From positions 2,371,001-2,435,000 of the forward strand of contig CP136010.1 of the NCBI GenBank assembly GCA_030263805.2: DNA of 64,000 bases. Reading direction: 5' to 3'. The notes below the pieces were generated by a model, which ran no database searches, was not told the DNA's origin, and was given only the letters and a program-made list of their open reading frames with translations. The stretch is from Pseudomonas sp. FeN3W. Lineage in GTDB: Bacteria > Pseudomonadota > Gammaproteobacteria > Pseudomonadales > Pseudomonadaceae. Shown here piece by piece: positions 9,097-18,049 of this stretch. The translations under genes were made by a program, and so were the position numbers. The first letter of the stretch is position 1. The number at the start of each line of letters is the position of its first letter.

Positions 9097-9120
9097 ACCC
9101 GGAGCCGATCGGCTCCGGGT
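9097..9120 (-). terminator. Stem-loop downstream of hup
   Basis: A perfect 10-bp stem (ACCCGGAGCC / GGCTCCGGGT) with a GATC loop, 11 bases past the hup stop. It lacks a U-tract on the minus strand, so termination efficiency is uncertain; it could instead protect the 3' end. Confidence 0.5.
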
Positions 9121-9130
9121 CGGCGCAGCG

Positions 9131-9403
9131 TCAGTTGACGGCGTCTTTGAGCATCTTGCCCGGTTTGAAGGCGACGGTATTGCTGGCCTTGATGGTTACC
9201 GTTTGCCCGGTCTGCGGGTTTTTCCCGGTGCGGGCACCACGGTGGCGCTGAACGAAGGTGCCGAAACCAACCAGGGTCACGCTGTCCTTGCGGTTCAGCG
9301 CGTTGGTGATTTCATCCAGCACGGCGTTGAGTACGCGATTGGCCTGGTCCTTGGACAGATCGGCCTTCTCGGCAATGGCTGCGGCGAGTTCCGGTTTACG
9401 CAT
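9131..9403 (-). CDS. HU family DNA-binding protein
   Basis: 90 residues from the ATG at 9403 (MRKPELAAAIAEKADLS). It has the HU/IHF fold: VTLVGFGTFVQRHRGARTGKNPQTG contains the DNA-binding beta-arm RTGKNPQTG, and the C-terminus is AFKPGKMLKDAVN. This is the extra HU copy found next to the rubredoxin genes in Pseudomonas, not the lon-linked hupB. It is expected to bend and compact DNA in the nucleoid. An upstream in-frame start at 9448 would add an unconserved 15-residue extension. Confidence 0.93.
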   Translation of the reverse strand: MRKPELAAAIAEKADLSKDQANRVLNAVLDEITNALNRKDSVTLVGFGTFVQRHRGARTGKNPQTGQTVTIKASNTVAFKPGKMLKDAVN

Positions 9404-9552
9404 TGGGAGCCTCTGAGACGTTTTTGTTGTTGTGTCCGTACTGTTCACAAGAACAGCGCTAAAGGCGCTGCAACAGCTCTAGGCTGGGGCAGACCCATGG
9501 AGAATGGCACGGCGCTAGCACCTGCGCCAGTCCCTGTAGGCGGCTCGCCAGC

Positions 9553-10737
9553 TCAGCCGGGGGACTTTAGCGACCGAATTTGCGGTAGTTCCGCCAGCAC
9601 CGGCGGCAGCTGCTTGTTCAGCCCCAGCCGCTCCTGCACCGCCGCGCCCGTCAGGGCGTAGCCGAGCAGCTGCCCGGAAGCGCCGAGATAGAGCGCTTTG
9701 ACATCATTACCCTCGGCCTCCACGGTCCAGCTGCCGACACTATCAAGCGCAGGCAGTGAGACCACCACCGGGCATGCCGGGGTCTTTACGGTGACCGGCA
9801 TGGGGCCATAACTGACAAAGGTAGGATTGCCAAACAGCGTTTTAGCCAGGGCCCGCGCACCAGCCATGAGCGGCATCACGTAGAGCAGGTTCAACCCCTC
9901 CACTTCCGCACAATCGCCGAGGGCGTAGACGTGGGCCGCCGAGGTCTGCAGCAGACGATCAACGACGATGCCGCGCTTGACCTCAAGCCCCGCCTCGGCA
10001 GCCAGCTCGGTGCGCGGGCGCAGGCCAACGGCGCTGACCACCAGATCGCAGGCCAGGCGATTGCCATCGGAAAGCTGCGCCTGCAGGCCGTCGTCACTGC
10101 GTTCGAGGCGCTGCAGCGTGGCGCCCAGATGGAAGCGCGCGCCTATGCCCTCCAGGCCACGCCTTACCGCCTGGGCCGCCTGCAGCGGTAGCAGGCCGGG
10201 CATGACCTGCTCGCTCGGCGCGACCAGATCGACCTCGTGGCCGCCCAGCAGCAGGTCGTTGGCGAACTCGCAGCCGATCAGCCCGACACCGAGGATCAGC
10301 ACGCGGCGCTTGCCGGCGACGGCGGCGCGGAAGCGGCCGTAATCGTGCAGGTCGTTGATCGGGAATACCGCGTCGGCGGCATCGCCTGCGACCGGCACCT
10401 GGATCGTCTGCGCCCCCCAGGCCAGTACCAGATCGCGATATGAGACCGGTTCATTGCCGATCCACACGCGCCGATTCGCCGGATCGAGGCGGGTGACGCG
10501 GGTATGGATGCGAATCTCGGCGTTCAGCTGCTCGGCCATGGCACCGGCGGTGGCCATGCCCAGGCTTTCGGCGTTCTTGTTGGCGGCGAAACCGGTGGAC
10601 AGCAGCGGCTTGGAATAGGAGCGCCCGTCATCGGCGGTAATCAGCAACAGCGGCGTCTGCGTGTCCAGCTTGCGGAATTCACGGGCCAGGTTGTAGCCGG
10701 CCAGGCCGGTACCGATGATGACTACAGGTGCGCTCAC
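9553..10737 (-). CDS. Rubredoxin–NAD(+) reductase (FAD-dependent)
   Basis: 394 residues of the pyridine nucleotide-disulfide oxidoreductase fold. The FAD motif GTGLAGYNLAREFRKL is at about 8–23, the NAD(P) motif GVGLIGCEFANDLL at about 150, and the second FAD-contact signature VYALGDCAEVEG at about 270. Rubredoxin is encoded immediately upstream, 36 bases away, so the pair moves electrons from NADH to rubredoxin. Acceptors can be alkane hydroxylases or oxidative stress enzymes; none is encoded nearby. Confidence 0.92.
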   Translation of the reverse strand: MSAPVVIIGTGLAGYNLAREFRKLDTQTPLLLITADDGRSYSKPLLSTGFAANKNAESLGMATAGAMAEQLNAEIRIHTRVTRLDPANRRVWIGNEPVSYRDLVLAWGAQTIQVPVAGDAADAVFPINDLHDYGRFRAAVAGKRRVLILGVGLIGCEFANDLLLGGHEVDLVAPSEQVMPGLLPLQAAQAVRRGLEGIGARFHLGATLQRLERSDDGLQAQLSDGNRLACDLVVSAVGLRPRTELAAEAGLEVKRGIVVDRLLQTSAAHVYALGDCAEVEGLNLLYVMPLMAGARALAKTLFGNPTFVSYGPMPVTVKTPACPVVVSLPALDSVGSWTVEAEGNDVKALYLGASGQLLGYALTGAAVQERLGLNKQLPPVLAELPQIRSLKSPG

Positions 10738-10773
10738 GTCATGTCCTCGTATGGGTGGTTGGCGATACGGTTT

Positions 10774-10941
10774 TCAGCCGATGGCGATCATTTCGAAGTC
10801 CATCTTGCCGACACCGCAGTCCGGGCAAACCCAGTCTTCCGGCACGTCTTCCCAGGCAGTCCCGGGCGCGATGCCTTCTTCCGGTACGCCCAGCGCTTCG
10901 TCATAGATGTAGCCGCACACCACACATTGCCATTTCTTCAT
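10774..10941 (-). CDS. rubA: Rubredoxin
   Basis: A 55-residue protein, MKKWQCVVCGYIYDEA. It has two CxxC iron-binding pairs, CVVC (6–9) and CPDC (39–42), with the usual GTAWEDVPEDW between them. This makes the Fe(Cys)4 site of a classical rubredoxin. P. aeruginosa has two rubredoxin genes in tandem at this position; only one is present here. It is co-directional with and upstream of the reductase. Confidence 0.95.
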   Translation of the reverse strand: MKKWQCVVCGYIYDEALGVPEEGIAPGTAWEDVPEDWVCPDCGVGKMDFEMIAIG

Positions 10942-11014
10942 GGGTAACCTCGATGCTCTTTCGACTGCGACGCACGCTATACCAGAACAGCGCGCCGCAC
11001 CAATCCCACAAATG

Positions 11015-11040
11015 AAAACGGGCGGCCTGGGCCGCCCGTC
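11015..11040 (-). terminator. Terminator of the glc operon
   Basis: On the minus strand, ACGGGCGGCC and GGCCGCCCGT (11018–11027 with 11030–11039) form a 10-bp GC-rich stem followed by TTTT. It is about 17 bases after the permease stop and fits a rho-independent terminator. Confidence 0.75.
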
Positions 11041-11056
11041 GCGCTTACCGCCAGGC

Positions 11057-12760
11057 TTAGCCTGCGGTACCCGCCAGCGGATCGCTGATGCCCATCACGT
11101 AGAACCCGATCAGGCCGATGGTGCCGGCCAGGATGAGGTAGTACAGGGTCGGCAGCATGGTCTTGCGCAGGGTGATCCCTTCGCGACCGAGCAGGCCTAC
11201 CGTGGCCGAAGCCGCCACCACGTTGTGAATGGCGATCATGTTGCCCGCCGCCGCACCCACCGACTGCAGCGCCACCATCAGTGCACCAGACAGGCCGAGC
11301 AGCCCCGCGGTGTTGAACTGGAACTGCGACAGCATCAGGTTGGATACGGTGTTGGAACCGGCGATGAAGGCGCCCAGCGCACCGACTGCCGGAGCGAAGA
11401 ACGGATAGACGCTACCCACGCTGTTGGCCACCAGCTGCGCCATGGCCACCGGCATGGACACCAGATCGGAGCCGTTCACGCCCGAGTTGATCAGGATCCG
11501 CACCATCGGGATAGTGAAGATCAGCACGAAGCCCGCGCCAAGCAGGGTCTTGCTCGACTCGGAAATCGCCGCGCCCAGTTCACCGGCCTTCATCCGATGC
11601 AGGAAGAAGGTGATCAGCACCACGATGCAGAGAATGCCACCCGGCAGGTACAGCGGCTCCAGCGTACCGGACACGCCGGTCTCACCGAGGATGTCCTTCC
11701 AGCCGAAGGTAAGCGACATCAGCAGCGCCTTGAAATCCGGGAACACCCGCGATGCCACCAGCAGTGCTGCGAGGATCAGATACGGCGCCCAGGCCATCGG
11801 CACGGAAATCGGCGTCTTGCCGGCGACATCCTCGATCTTCATCTCGATCTTGCCCATCCACTCGGACGGCCACTCGCTCGCCGGGGCGAAATCCCAGCTG
11901 TCCTTGGGCAGCAGGAAACCGGCCTTGGCCGCCGGCACAACGATGGCCAGACCGACCAGCGCACCGATCATCGACGGGAATTCCGGACCGAGGAACACAC
12001 CCGCCGCGGCATACGGAATGACGAAGGCCAGACCGGTGAACACGGCGAACGGCGCAACCGCCAGACCTTCGGTCCAGGATTTGTTGCGGCCGAAGTAGCG
12101 GGTCATGATGCTGACCATGATCAGCGGCATGAGAATCCCGCACAGCGCATGGATGATGGCGACGCGCGAGAAAATCAGGTGGAAGAACACCTCCCAGTTG
12201 CTGCCCACCGCTGCCAGCTGCTCGCTGATGCCGGTCTTGTCCAGCCCCGCACCGACGCCGACCAGAATCGGCGTGCCCACCGCGCCGAAGGATACCGGCG
12301 TGGACTGCACCATCATCCCCATGACCACTGCCGCCAGAGCCGGGAAGCCCAGCGCGACCATCAGCGGCGCCGCCACCGCAGCCGGCGTACCGAAGCCCGA
12401 CGCCCCCTCGATGAAGCAACCGAACAGCCAGGCGACGATCAGCACCTGAACGCGACGGTCAGGACTGACATTGGAGAAGCCACGCCGAATCGAACTGATC
12501 CCCCCGGAATGTTTCAGCGTGTTGAGCAGCAGAATCGCACCGAAGATGATCCAGAGGATCGCCGCGGTGAGGATCAGGCCCTGCAAGGTCGAGGCGATGA
12601 CCCGGTTGAGGGTCATGTCCCAGGCCAGCAGGCCGATCACTGCAGTGAGGACGAAAACCAGCGGCATGGCGTACTTGGCCGGCCAGCGAAAGCCGATCAG
12701 CAGCACACCCGCCAGCACCAGCGGCACGAAGGCCAGGATGGACAGTAGTGTTTGACTCAT
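11057..12760 (-). CDS. glcA: Glycolate/L-lactate permease (LldP family)
   Basis: 567 residues with about 12–14 hydrophobic segments. The start is at 12760 (MSQTLLSILAFVPLVLAGVLL). Family features include GASGFGTPAAVAAPLMVALGFP, GSNTVSNLMLSQFQF and GAAAGNMIAIHNVVAASATVG. LctP/LldP permeases take up L-lactate, D-lactate and glycolate with protons. Its position as last gene after glcB reproduces the E. coli order glcDEFGBA, so glycolate uptake is the best guess; lactate transport cannot be excluded. A terminator-like hairpin separates it from glcB. Confidence 0.9.
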   Translation of the reverse strand: MSQTLLSILAFVPLVLAGVLLIGFRWPAKYAMPLVFVLTAVIGLLAWDMTLNRVIASTLQGLILTAAILWIIFGAILLLNTLKHSGGISSIRRGFSNVSPDRRVQVLIVAWLFGCFIEGASGFGTPAAVAAPLMVALGFPALAAVVMGMMVQSTPVSFGAVGTPILVGVGAGLDKTGISEQLAAVGSNWEVFFHLIFSRVAIIHALCGILMPLIMVSIMTRYFGRNKSWTEGLAVAPFAVFTGLAFVIPYAAAGVFLGPEFPSMIGALVGLAIVVPAAKAGFLLPKDSWDFAPASEWPSEWMGKIEMKIEDVAGKTPISVPMAWAPYLILAALLVASRVFPDFKALLMSLTFGWKDILGETGVSGTLEPLYLPGGILCIVVLITFFLHRMKAGELGAAISESSKTLLGAGFVLIFTIPMVRILINSGVNGSDLVSMPVAMAQLVANSVGSVYPFFAPAVGALGAFIAGSNTVSNLMLSQFQFNTAGLLGLSGALMVALQSVGAAAGNMIAIHNVVAASATVGLLGREGITLRKTMLPTLYYLILAGTIGLIGFYVMGISDPLAGTAG

Positions 12761-12888
12761 TTGTTGGGTCCCTGCTTTTTTGTTGTGAACCGCTTCTATT
12801 GTGTCCGGGCATGCCCGGTGCCTCGCATGAAACGCCCCCACACGGCGCGCCTCGCAGCGACCAGGCCGAAACCTCGCCGCTCATGCTC

Positions 12889-12923
12889 GAAAGCCCCGGG
12901 CGCCGTGGAGCGCCTGGGGCTTC
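12889..12923 (-). terminator. Hairpin between glcB and glcA
   Basis: On the minus strand the arms GCCCCAGGCGC and GCGCCCGGGGC enclose a short loop and are followed by TTT. It lies about 55 bases after the glcB stop and about 130 bases before the permease start, so it could reduce read-through from glcB into glcA. Confidence 0.6.
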
Positions 12924-12976
12924 TGTCCTTTACCGCATGCGCCGGGCTTCCGGCAGCACGCGGCCGATCCTGCCTG

Positions 12977-15157
12977 TCAGCCCTGGGCCGCCTTGAAACG
13001 CTGGCGCCAGGCGTGCAGCAGAGGCTCGGTATAACCGGCAGGCTGCTCGCGCCCCTTGAACACCAGATCACAAGCCGCCTGGAAGGCCGCCGACTGAGTG
13101 TAGTCGGCAGACATGGCGCGATAGAGCGGATCACCGGCATTCTGCTGGTCGACCACCTTGGCCATGCGCTCCAGGGTTTCCTGCACCTGCTCGCGGGTCA
13201 CCACGCCATGGTGCAGCCAGTTGGCCACGTGCTGGCTGGAGATACGCAGGGTGGCGCGGTCCTCCATCAGGCCGACGTTGTGGATGTCCGGCACTTTGGA
13301 GCAGCCGACGCCCTGCTCGACCCAGCGCACCACGTAGCCAAGGATGCCCTGGCAGTTGTTGTCCAGCTCCTGCTGCTTCTCCTCAGCGCTCCACTTGTCC
13401 TCGGCGACCACCGGGATGGTCAGCAGGTCGTTGAGCAGCTGCTCGCGTTCGGCGGCCAGATCGACCTTTTCCAGCTCGCTCTGCACGGCCTGCACGTTCA
13501 CCTGGTGATAGTGCAGCGCATGCAGGGTGGCGCCGGTCGGCGACGGCACCCAGGCGGTGTTGGCACCGGATTTCGGATGGCCGATCTTCTGCTCGAGCAT
13601 GGCCGCCATCAGGTCCGGCATGGCCCACATGCCCTTGCCGATCTGCGCCTTGCCGCGCAGGCCACAGGCCAGGCCGACCAGCACGTTGTTGCGCTCGTAG
13701 GACTGGATCCACGGAGTGGACTTCATGTCGCCCTTACGCAGCACAGGGCCGGCTTCCATGCAGGTGTGCATCTCGTCGCCGGTACGGTCGAGGAAGCCGG
13801 TATTGATGAAGGCCACGCGGTGCTTGGCGGCTGCGATGCAGGCCTTGAGGTTGGCGCTGGTACGGCGCTCCTCGTCCATGATGCCCATTTTCAGGGTATA
13901 GCGAGGCACACCGATCAGGTCCTCGACGCGACCGAACAGCTCGTCGGCGAAGGCGACTTCCTTCGGCCCGTGCATCTTCGGCTTGACGATGTAGACGCTG
14001 CCGGTGCGCGAGTTGCCCTTGCGCTTGAGGTCATGCTTGGCGATCAGGCTGGTGAACACGCCGTCCATGATGCCTTCCGGGATCTCGCGGCCGTCTTCCA
14101 GCAGGATCGCCGGGTTGGTCATCAGGTGACCGACATTGCGGATGAACAACAGCGAGCGACCGTGCAGCTTCAGCTCACCACCATTCGGCGCGCTGTATTC
14201 GCGGTCCGGGTTCAGGCGGCGGACGAAGCTCGAGCTGCCCTTGGCGACTTCCTCGCTGAGGGTGACCTGCACGATGCCCAGCCAGTTGCGGTAGGCCAGC
14301 ACCTTGTCGTCGGCATCCACCGCGGCGACCGAGTCTTCGCAGTCGAGGATGGTGGAAACGGCGGACTCGACCAGCAGGTCCTTCACGCCAGCAGCATCGG
14401 TCTGGCCGATCGGGCTGTTCGGATCGATCTGGATCTCGACGTGCAGGCCGTTGTTCTTCAGCAGCACAGCCTTCGGCTCGACCGCTTCGCCCTGGAAGCC
14501 GACGAATTTTTCCGGCTGCTTGAGCCCGGTGACGCTGCCGTTCTCCAGGGTGACCTTCAGCTGGCCGTCCTGTACGCGGTAGGCGGTGGCATCGGCGTGG
14601 CTGCCCTGCGCCAGCGGCGCGGCCTGATCGAGGAAATTGCGCGCGTAGGCGATGACCTTGGCGCCACGGACTTCGTTGTAGCCTGGGCCCTTCTGCGCGC
14701 CGCCCTCTTCGGAGATGGCGTCGGTGCCGTACAGCGCGTCGTACAGCGAGCCCCAGCGGGCGTTGGCGGCGTTCAGCGCGTAGCGCGCGTTCATGATCGG
14801 CACCACCAGCTGCGGACCGGCCTGGGTAGCGATCTCGTTGTCGACATTGGCGGTGTCGATCTTCACCTCGCCCGGCACCGGCTGCAGGTAGCCGATGGAT
14901 TCGAGGAAGGCACGGTAGGCCGGCATGTCCTTGATCGGGCCTGGATTGGCCTTGTGCCAGGTATCGAGCTCGACCTGCAGGCGGTCGCGCTCGGCGAGCA
15001 GCTCACGGTTCTTCGGCGCCAGGTCATGGACCAGTGCGTCCAGGCCCTGCCAGAAGGCGGCGGCTTCGATACCGGTGCCCGGCAGAACTTCGTCTTCGAT
15101 GAAACGCTGCAGATTGGCCGCCACTTGCAGGCGGCCCAGGGTTACACGCTCGGTCAT
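12977..15157 (-). CDS. glcB: Malate synthase G
   Basis: 726 residues, the normal length of the G isoform (about 720). It condenses glyoxylate with acetyl-CoA to malate. Recognisable segments are FLDQAAPLAQGSH, ILDCEDSVAAVDADDK, YIVKPKMHGPKEVAFADELF and LKMGIMDEERRTSANL, which belong to the TIM-barrel active site. It is the fifth gene of the glc operon, 18 bases after glcG, and consumes the glyoxylate made by GlcDEF. The start MTERVTLGRLQVAANLQRF is typical. Confidence 0.97.
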   Translation of the reverse strand: MTERVTLGRLQVAANLQRFIEDEVLPGTGIEAAAFWQGLDALVHDLAPKNRELLAERDRLQVELDTWHKANPGPIKDMPAYRAFLESIGYLQPVPGEVKIDTANVDNEIATQAGPQLVVPIMNARYALNAANARWGSLYDALYGTDAISEEGGAQKGPGYNEVRGAKVIAYARNFLDQAAPLAQGSHADATAYRVQDGQLKVTLENGSVTGLKQPEKFVGFQGEAVEPKAVLLKNNGLHVEIQIDPNSPIGQTDAAGVKDLLVESAVSTILDCEDSVAAVDADDKVLAYRNWLGIVQVTLSEEVAKGSSSFVRRLNPDREYSAPNGGELKLHGRSLLFIRNVGHLMTNPAILLEDGREIPEGIMDGVFTSLIAKHDLKRKGNSRTGSVYIVKPKMHGPKEVAFADELFGRVEDLIGVPRYTLKMGIMDEERRTSANLKACIAAAKHRVAFINTGFLDRTGDEMHTCMEAGPVLRKGDMKSTPWIQSYERNNVLVGLACGLRGKAQIGKGMWAMPDLMAAMLEQKIGHPKSGANTAWVPSPTGATLHALHYHQVNVQAVQSELEKVDLAAEREQLLNDLLTIPVVAEDKWSAEEKQQELDNNCQGILGYVVRWVEQGVGCSKVPDIHNVGLMEDRATLRISSQHVANWLHHGVVTREQVQETLERMAKVVDQQNAGDPLYRAMSADYTQSAAFQAACDLVFKGREQPAGYTEPLLHAWRQRFKAAQG

Positions 15158-15175
15158 CTGTCGTTCTCCTTCTGT

Positions 15176-15580
15176 TCAGTTGGCCAGGGCGGCGACGCCG
15201 GCCTTGGCGATCTGGGCATCCTGCGTGGCGGTCACGCCGGACACGCCCACCGAGCCGATCACCTGGCCATCGACCACCACCGGCACGCCGCCTTCCAGCG
15301 AGCAGACCACCGGCGCGGAGAGGAAGGCGCTGCGGCCGTTGTTGACCATGTCTTCATAGCCCTTGGTTTCGCGGCGACCGAGCGCGGCGCTGCGGGCCTT
15401 CTCGGTGGCGATGTAGGAGGCGATCGGCGCGCAGCCGTCCAGACGCTCCAGCGCCAGCGGATGGCCGCCGTCGTCGGCGACGACGATGGTCACGGCCCAG
15501 CCGTTGGCCTGCGCTTCGGCACGGGCGGCGGCAAGGATGGTGGCGACTTCGGTCTGGCTCAGTACGGCTTTGCTTTTCAT
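15176..15580 (-). CDS. glcG: GlcG/HbpS family heme-binding-type protein
   Basis: 134 residues from the ATG at 15580 (MKSKAVLSQTEVATILAAA). The core has VVADDGGHPLALERLDG and GGVPVVVDGQVIGSVGVSGVT, the GlcG/HbpS signatures. The role in glycolate use is not known; relatives bind heme or cobalamin-like ligands. It sits between glcF and glcB as in E. coli, but is separated from glcF by 183 bases containing a palindromic repeat. Confidence 0.9.
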   Translation of the reverse strand: MKSKAVLSQTEVATILAAARAEAQANGWAVTIVVADDGGHPLALERLDGCAPIASYIATEKARSAALGRRETKGYEDMVNNGRSAFLSAPVVCSLEGGVPVVVDGQVIGSVGVSGVTATQDAQIAKAGVAALAN

Positions 15581-15640
15581 CTCGATTCTCCTGTCTTCGT
15601 ATTTCGGTTGTTCGTTGCGTTTGGGCTGCCTACGCACGCC

Positions 15641-15740
15641 GTAGGTTGGGTTGAGCGCAGCGAAGCCCAACGGGCGGGGGTGTCAGGCGGCGCTGCAGCG
15701 TGAGTTGGGCTTCGTCGCTTCGCTTCTCAACCCAACCTAC
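15641..15740. repeat. Palindromic intergenic repeat (GTAGGTTGGG type), copy 2
   Basis: A 100-base element with outer arms GTAGGTTGGG (15641–15650) and CCCAACCTAC (15731–15740) and inner GAAGCCCAAC / GTTGGGCTTC. It is inside the glc operon, between glcF and glcG. Confidence 0.85.
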
Positions 15741-15763
15741 CGGCCCCTGCCGCAGCCCCCATC

Positions 15764-16981
15764 TCACCCCATCGACTCCTCGACCACCTCGATCCAATGC
15801 TTGACCGGCGTGCGGCCGGCACCGTCGAGGTGTGTCTGGCAGCCGATATTGGCGGTGACGATCACTTCCGGCTTGCCGCTCTCCAGCGCGTTGAGCTTGT
15901 TGTCGCGCAGCTGGTGGGAAATCTCCGGCTGGGTGATCGAATAGCTGCCGGCCGAGCCGCAGCACAGGTGCGCATCGGGCACCGCAGTGAGCTGGTAGCC
16001 CAGACGGGTGAGCACGTCTTCGACCGCGCCGCCGAGCTTCTGTGCGTGCTGCAGGGTGCATGGGCAGTGGAAGGCCATGCGCTTGTCGGCGCGCACGTCG
16101 AGCTTTTCCAGCTCCGCGCTGCGCAGCACTTCGACCAGATCCTTGGCCAGCTCGCTGACCCGGGCGGCCTTGGCAGCGTAGACCGGGTCATCCTTGAGCA
16201 GATGGCCGTATTCCTTGACGAAGGCACCGCAGCCGCTGGCAGTCTGCACGATGGCTTCGGCACCGGCTTCGATGGCCGGCCACCAGGCATCGATATTGCG
16301 ACGCGCGCGATCGAGGCCGGCGTCCTGCGCATTGAGGTGGTAATCCACCGCACCGCAGCAGCCGGCTTCGCGCGCCGGGCTGACGCTGATGCCGAGGCGG
16401 TCGAGCACGCGCGCGGCAGCGGCGTTGGTGCTCGGCGACAGGCTCGGCTGCACGCAGCCTTCAAGCATCAGCACGCGACGGCTGTGCATCACCTGCGGGC
16501 GCGGTTTGGCCGGGCGAATCTCGCGCGGCAGATGGTCCTTCAGCGAGGCTGGCATCAGCGGCTTCAGCGCGTTGCCGGTACCGAGCAGCGCCTTGAACAG
16601 CCCCGGACGCGGGATTACCGTGCGCAGGCCGCCGCGCACGATGCGCTCGCCCAGCGGGCGCTGCACCTGGCGTTCGATGAAGTCACGACCGATGTCCAGC
16701 AGGTTGTGGTACTTCACCCCGGACGGGCAGGTGGTCTCGCAGTTGCGGCAGGTCAGGCAGCGATCCAGGTGCAGCTGGGTGCTCTCGGTCACCTCGCCGC
16801 CCTCGAACATCTGCTTCATCAGGTAGATGCGCCCGCGCGGGCCGTCGAGCTCGTCGCCCAGCAACTGGTAGGTCGGGCAGGTGGCATTGCAGAAGCCGCA
16901 GTGCACGCAGGAGCGCAGGATGCTTTCGGCTTCCTCGGCGCGCGGCAGTTTTTTCGCGGCTTCGCTCAGATTGGTTTGCAT
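15764..16981 (-). CDS. glcF: Glycolate oxidase iron-sulfur subunit
   Basis: 405 residues. Two 4Fe-4S clusters are visible near the N-terminus: CVHCGFCNATCPTY and CLTCRNCETTCPSG. The C-terminal half has two CCG domains (CCGAVDYH and CCGSAGSY). GlcF passes electrons from the GlcD/GlcE flavoproteins to the quinone pool. It starts 6 bases after glcE stops, consistent with co-translation. Confidence 0.96.
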   Translation of the reverse strand: MQTNLSEAAKKLPRAEEAESILRSCVHCGFCNATCPTYQLLGDELDGPRGRIYLMKQMFEGGEVTESTQLHLDRCLTCRNCETTCPSGVKYHNLLDIGRDFIERQVQRPLGERIVRGGLRTVIPRPGLFKALLGTGNALKPLMPASLKDHLPREIRPAKPRPQVMHSRRVLMLEGCVQPSLSPSTNAAAARVLDRLGISVSPAREAGCCGAVDYHLNAQDAGLDRARRNIDAWWPAIEAGAEAIVQTASGCGAFVKEYGHLLKDDPVYAAKAARVSELAKDLVEVLRSAELEKLDVRADKRMAFHCPCTLQHAQKLGGAVEDVLTRLGYQLTAVPDAHLCCGSAGSYSITQPEISHQLRDNKLNALESGKPEVIVTANIGCQTHLDGAGRTPVKHWIEVVEESMG

Positions 16982-16987
16982 ACGTCG

Positions 16988-18049
16988 TCAGACCTCGGAA
17001 TACATGCGGCCGGGGTTGAAGATCCCCTGCGGGTCGAGTGCGGCCTTGAGCTGGCGGTGATAGCGCAGCATCGGCGCGGCCAGCGGCTGGAACGGGCTGG
17101 CCGTGGCGCCTGCGCTGAAGCACATGGCATGGCCGCCGACCTCGTGGGCGATGGCACGGATCGTCTCGGCGTCGGCGTCGCTCTTCAGCCAGCGCTGGGC
17201 GCCGGCCCAGTCCAGCAGTTGCTCGCCCGGCAGCGCCACGGCCGGCGTGTTGTTCGGCAGCGACAGGCGCCACAGCGGGCGCGGGTCGGCGAAGAAGGCC
17301 AGGCGCTGTTCGCGCAGGTCGTTCCAGTAGCCGGGGTCTAGACCCTCGCCACCGATACGCTCGCGCGCCGCGCCCACCGAGCCTTCGCCACCTTCCAGAC
17401 GCAGGTGCAGCGCCTGGCCGTCATGGCTGGCGGCGCTGATCGGGATCGGCTGCTGGCCCCACTCGGCAAGCTTGAGCAGCGCGCGGTCGAGGTCGATTTC
17501 CAGACGCAGGCTGGTGCACAGGCGTGGCTTGGGCAGCACCTTGAGCGAGACTTCAGTAAGTACGCCGAGGCAACCAAAGCTGCCGGCCATCAGACGTGAC
17601 AGGTCGTAGCCAGCGACATTCTTCATCACTTCGCCACCGAAACGCAGGTGCTTGCCCTGGCCGGTAATCACGCGCGAGCCGAGGACGAAATCACGCACCG
17701 AACCGCTCCACGGGCGACGCGGGCCGGACAGCCCGGCGGCGATCATGCCGCCAACCGTGGCACCTTCGCCGAAGTGCGGCGGCTCGCAAGGCAGCATCTG
17801 CCCTGCAGCATCCAGCGCGGCTTCCAGCTCCGTCAGCGACGTGCCGGCGCGAACGGTGACCACGAGCTCGGTAGGGTCATAGCTGACGATGCCGCGGTGC
17901 TCGCGGGTATCGAGCAGCACACCGTCGGCCTGCCGCCCGAGAAAGCTCTTGCTGCCGCTGCCCTGAATGCGCAGCGGCGTGTTGGCGGCAAGTGCCTGGT
18001 TGACCTGGTCCAGCAACTGCGCGCTGGCGTCGTTGGCGATTACGGACAT
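16988..18049 (-). CDS. glcE: Glycolate oxidase FAD-binding subunit
   Basis: 353 residues with an FAD_binding_4 (PCMH) domain: TRAGTSL-like VTVRAGTSLTELEAAL, then FGEGATVGGMIAAGLSGPRRP and ITGQGKHLRFGGEVMKNVAGYDLSRL. GlcE is shorter than GlcD and lacks much of the substrate domain, yet is required for glycolate dehydrogenase activity in E. coli. Its ATG overlaps the glcD stop by one base (TGATG), so translation is coupled. Confidence 0.95.
   Translation of the reverse strand: MSVIANDASAQLLDQVNQALAANTPLRIQGSGSKSFLGRQADGVLLDTREHRGIVSYDPTELVVTVRAGTSLTELEAALDAAGQMLPCEPPHFGEGATVGGMIAAGLSGPRRPWSGSVRDFVLGSRVITGQGKHLRFGGEVMKNVAGYDLSRLMAGSFGCLGVLTEVSLKVLPKPRLCTSLRLEIDLDRALLKLAEWGQQPIPISAASHDGQALHLRLEGGEGSVGAARERIGGEGLDPGYWNDLREQRLAFFADPRPLWRLSLPNNTPAVALPGEQLLDWAGAQRWLKSDADAETIRAIAHEVGGHAMCFSAGATASPFQPLAAPMLRYHRQLKAALDPQGIFNPGRMYSEV

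Noticed and set aside
10940..12748. 602-codon plus-strand frame
   Set aside because: Antisense of the LldP-type permease, whose membrane segments are convincing; the shadow is Arg/Gln/His-rich.
12752..15703. Very long (983-codon) open frame on the plus strand
   Set aside because: Antisense shadow of malate synthase G and glcG; high-GC codon bias makes such frames open. Composition (His/Gln/Gly-rich) is not protein-like.
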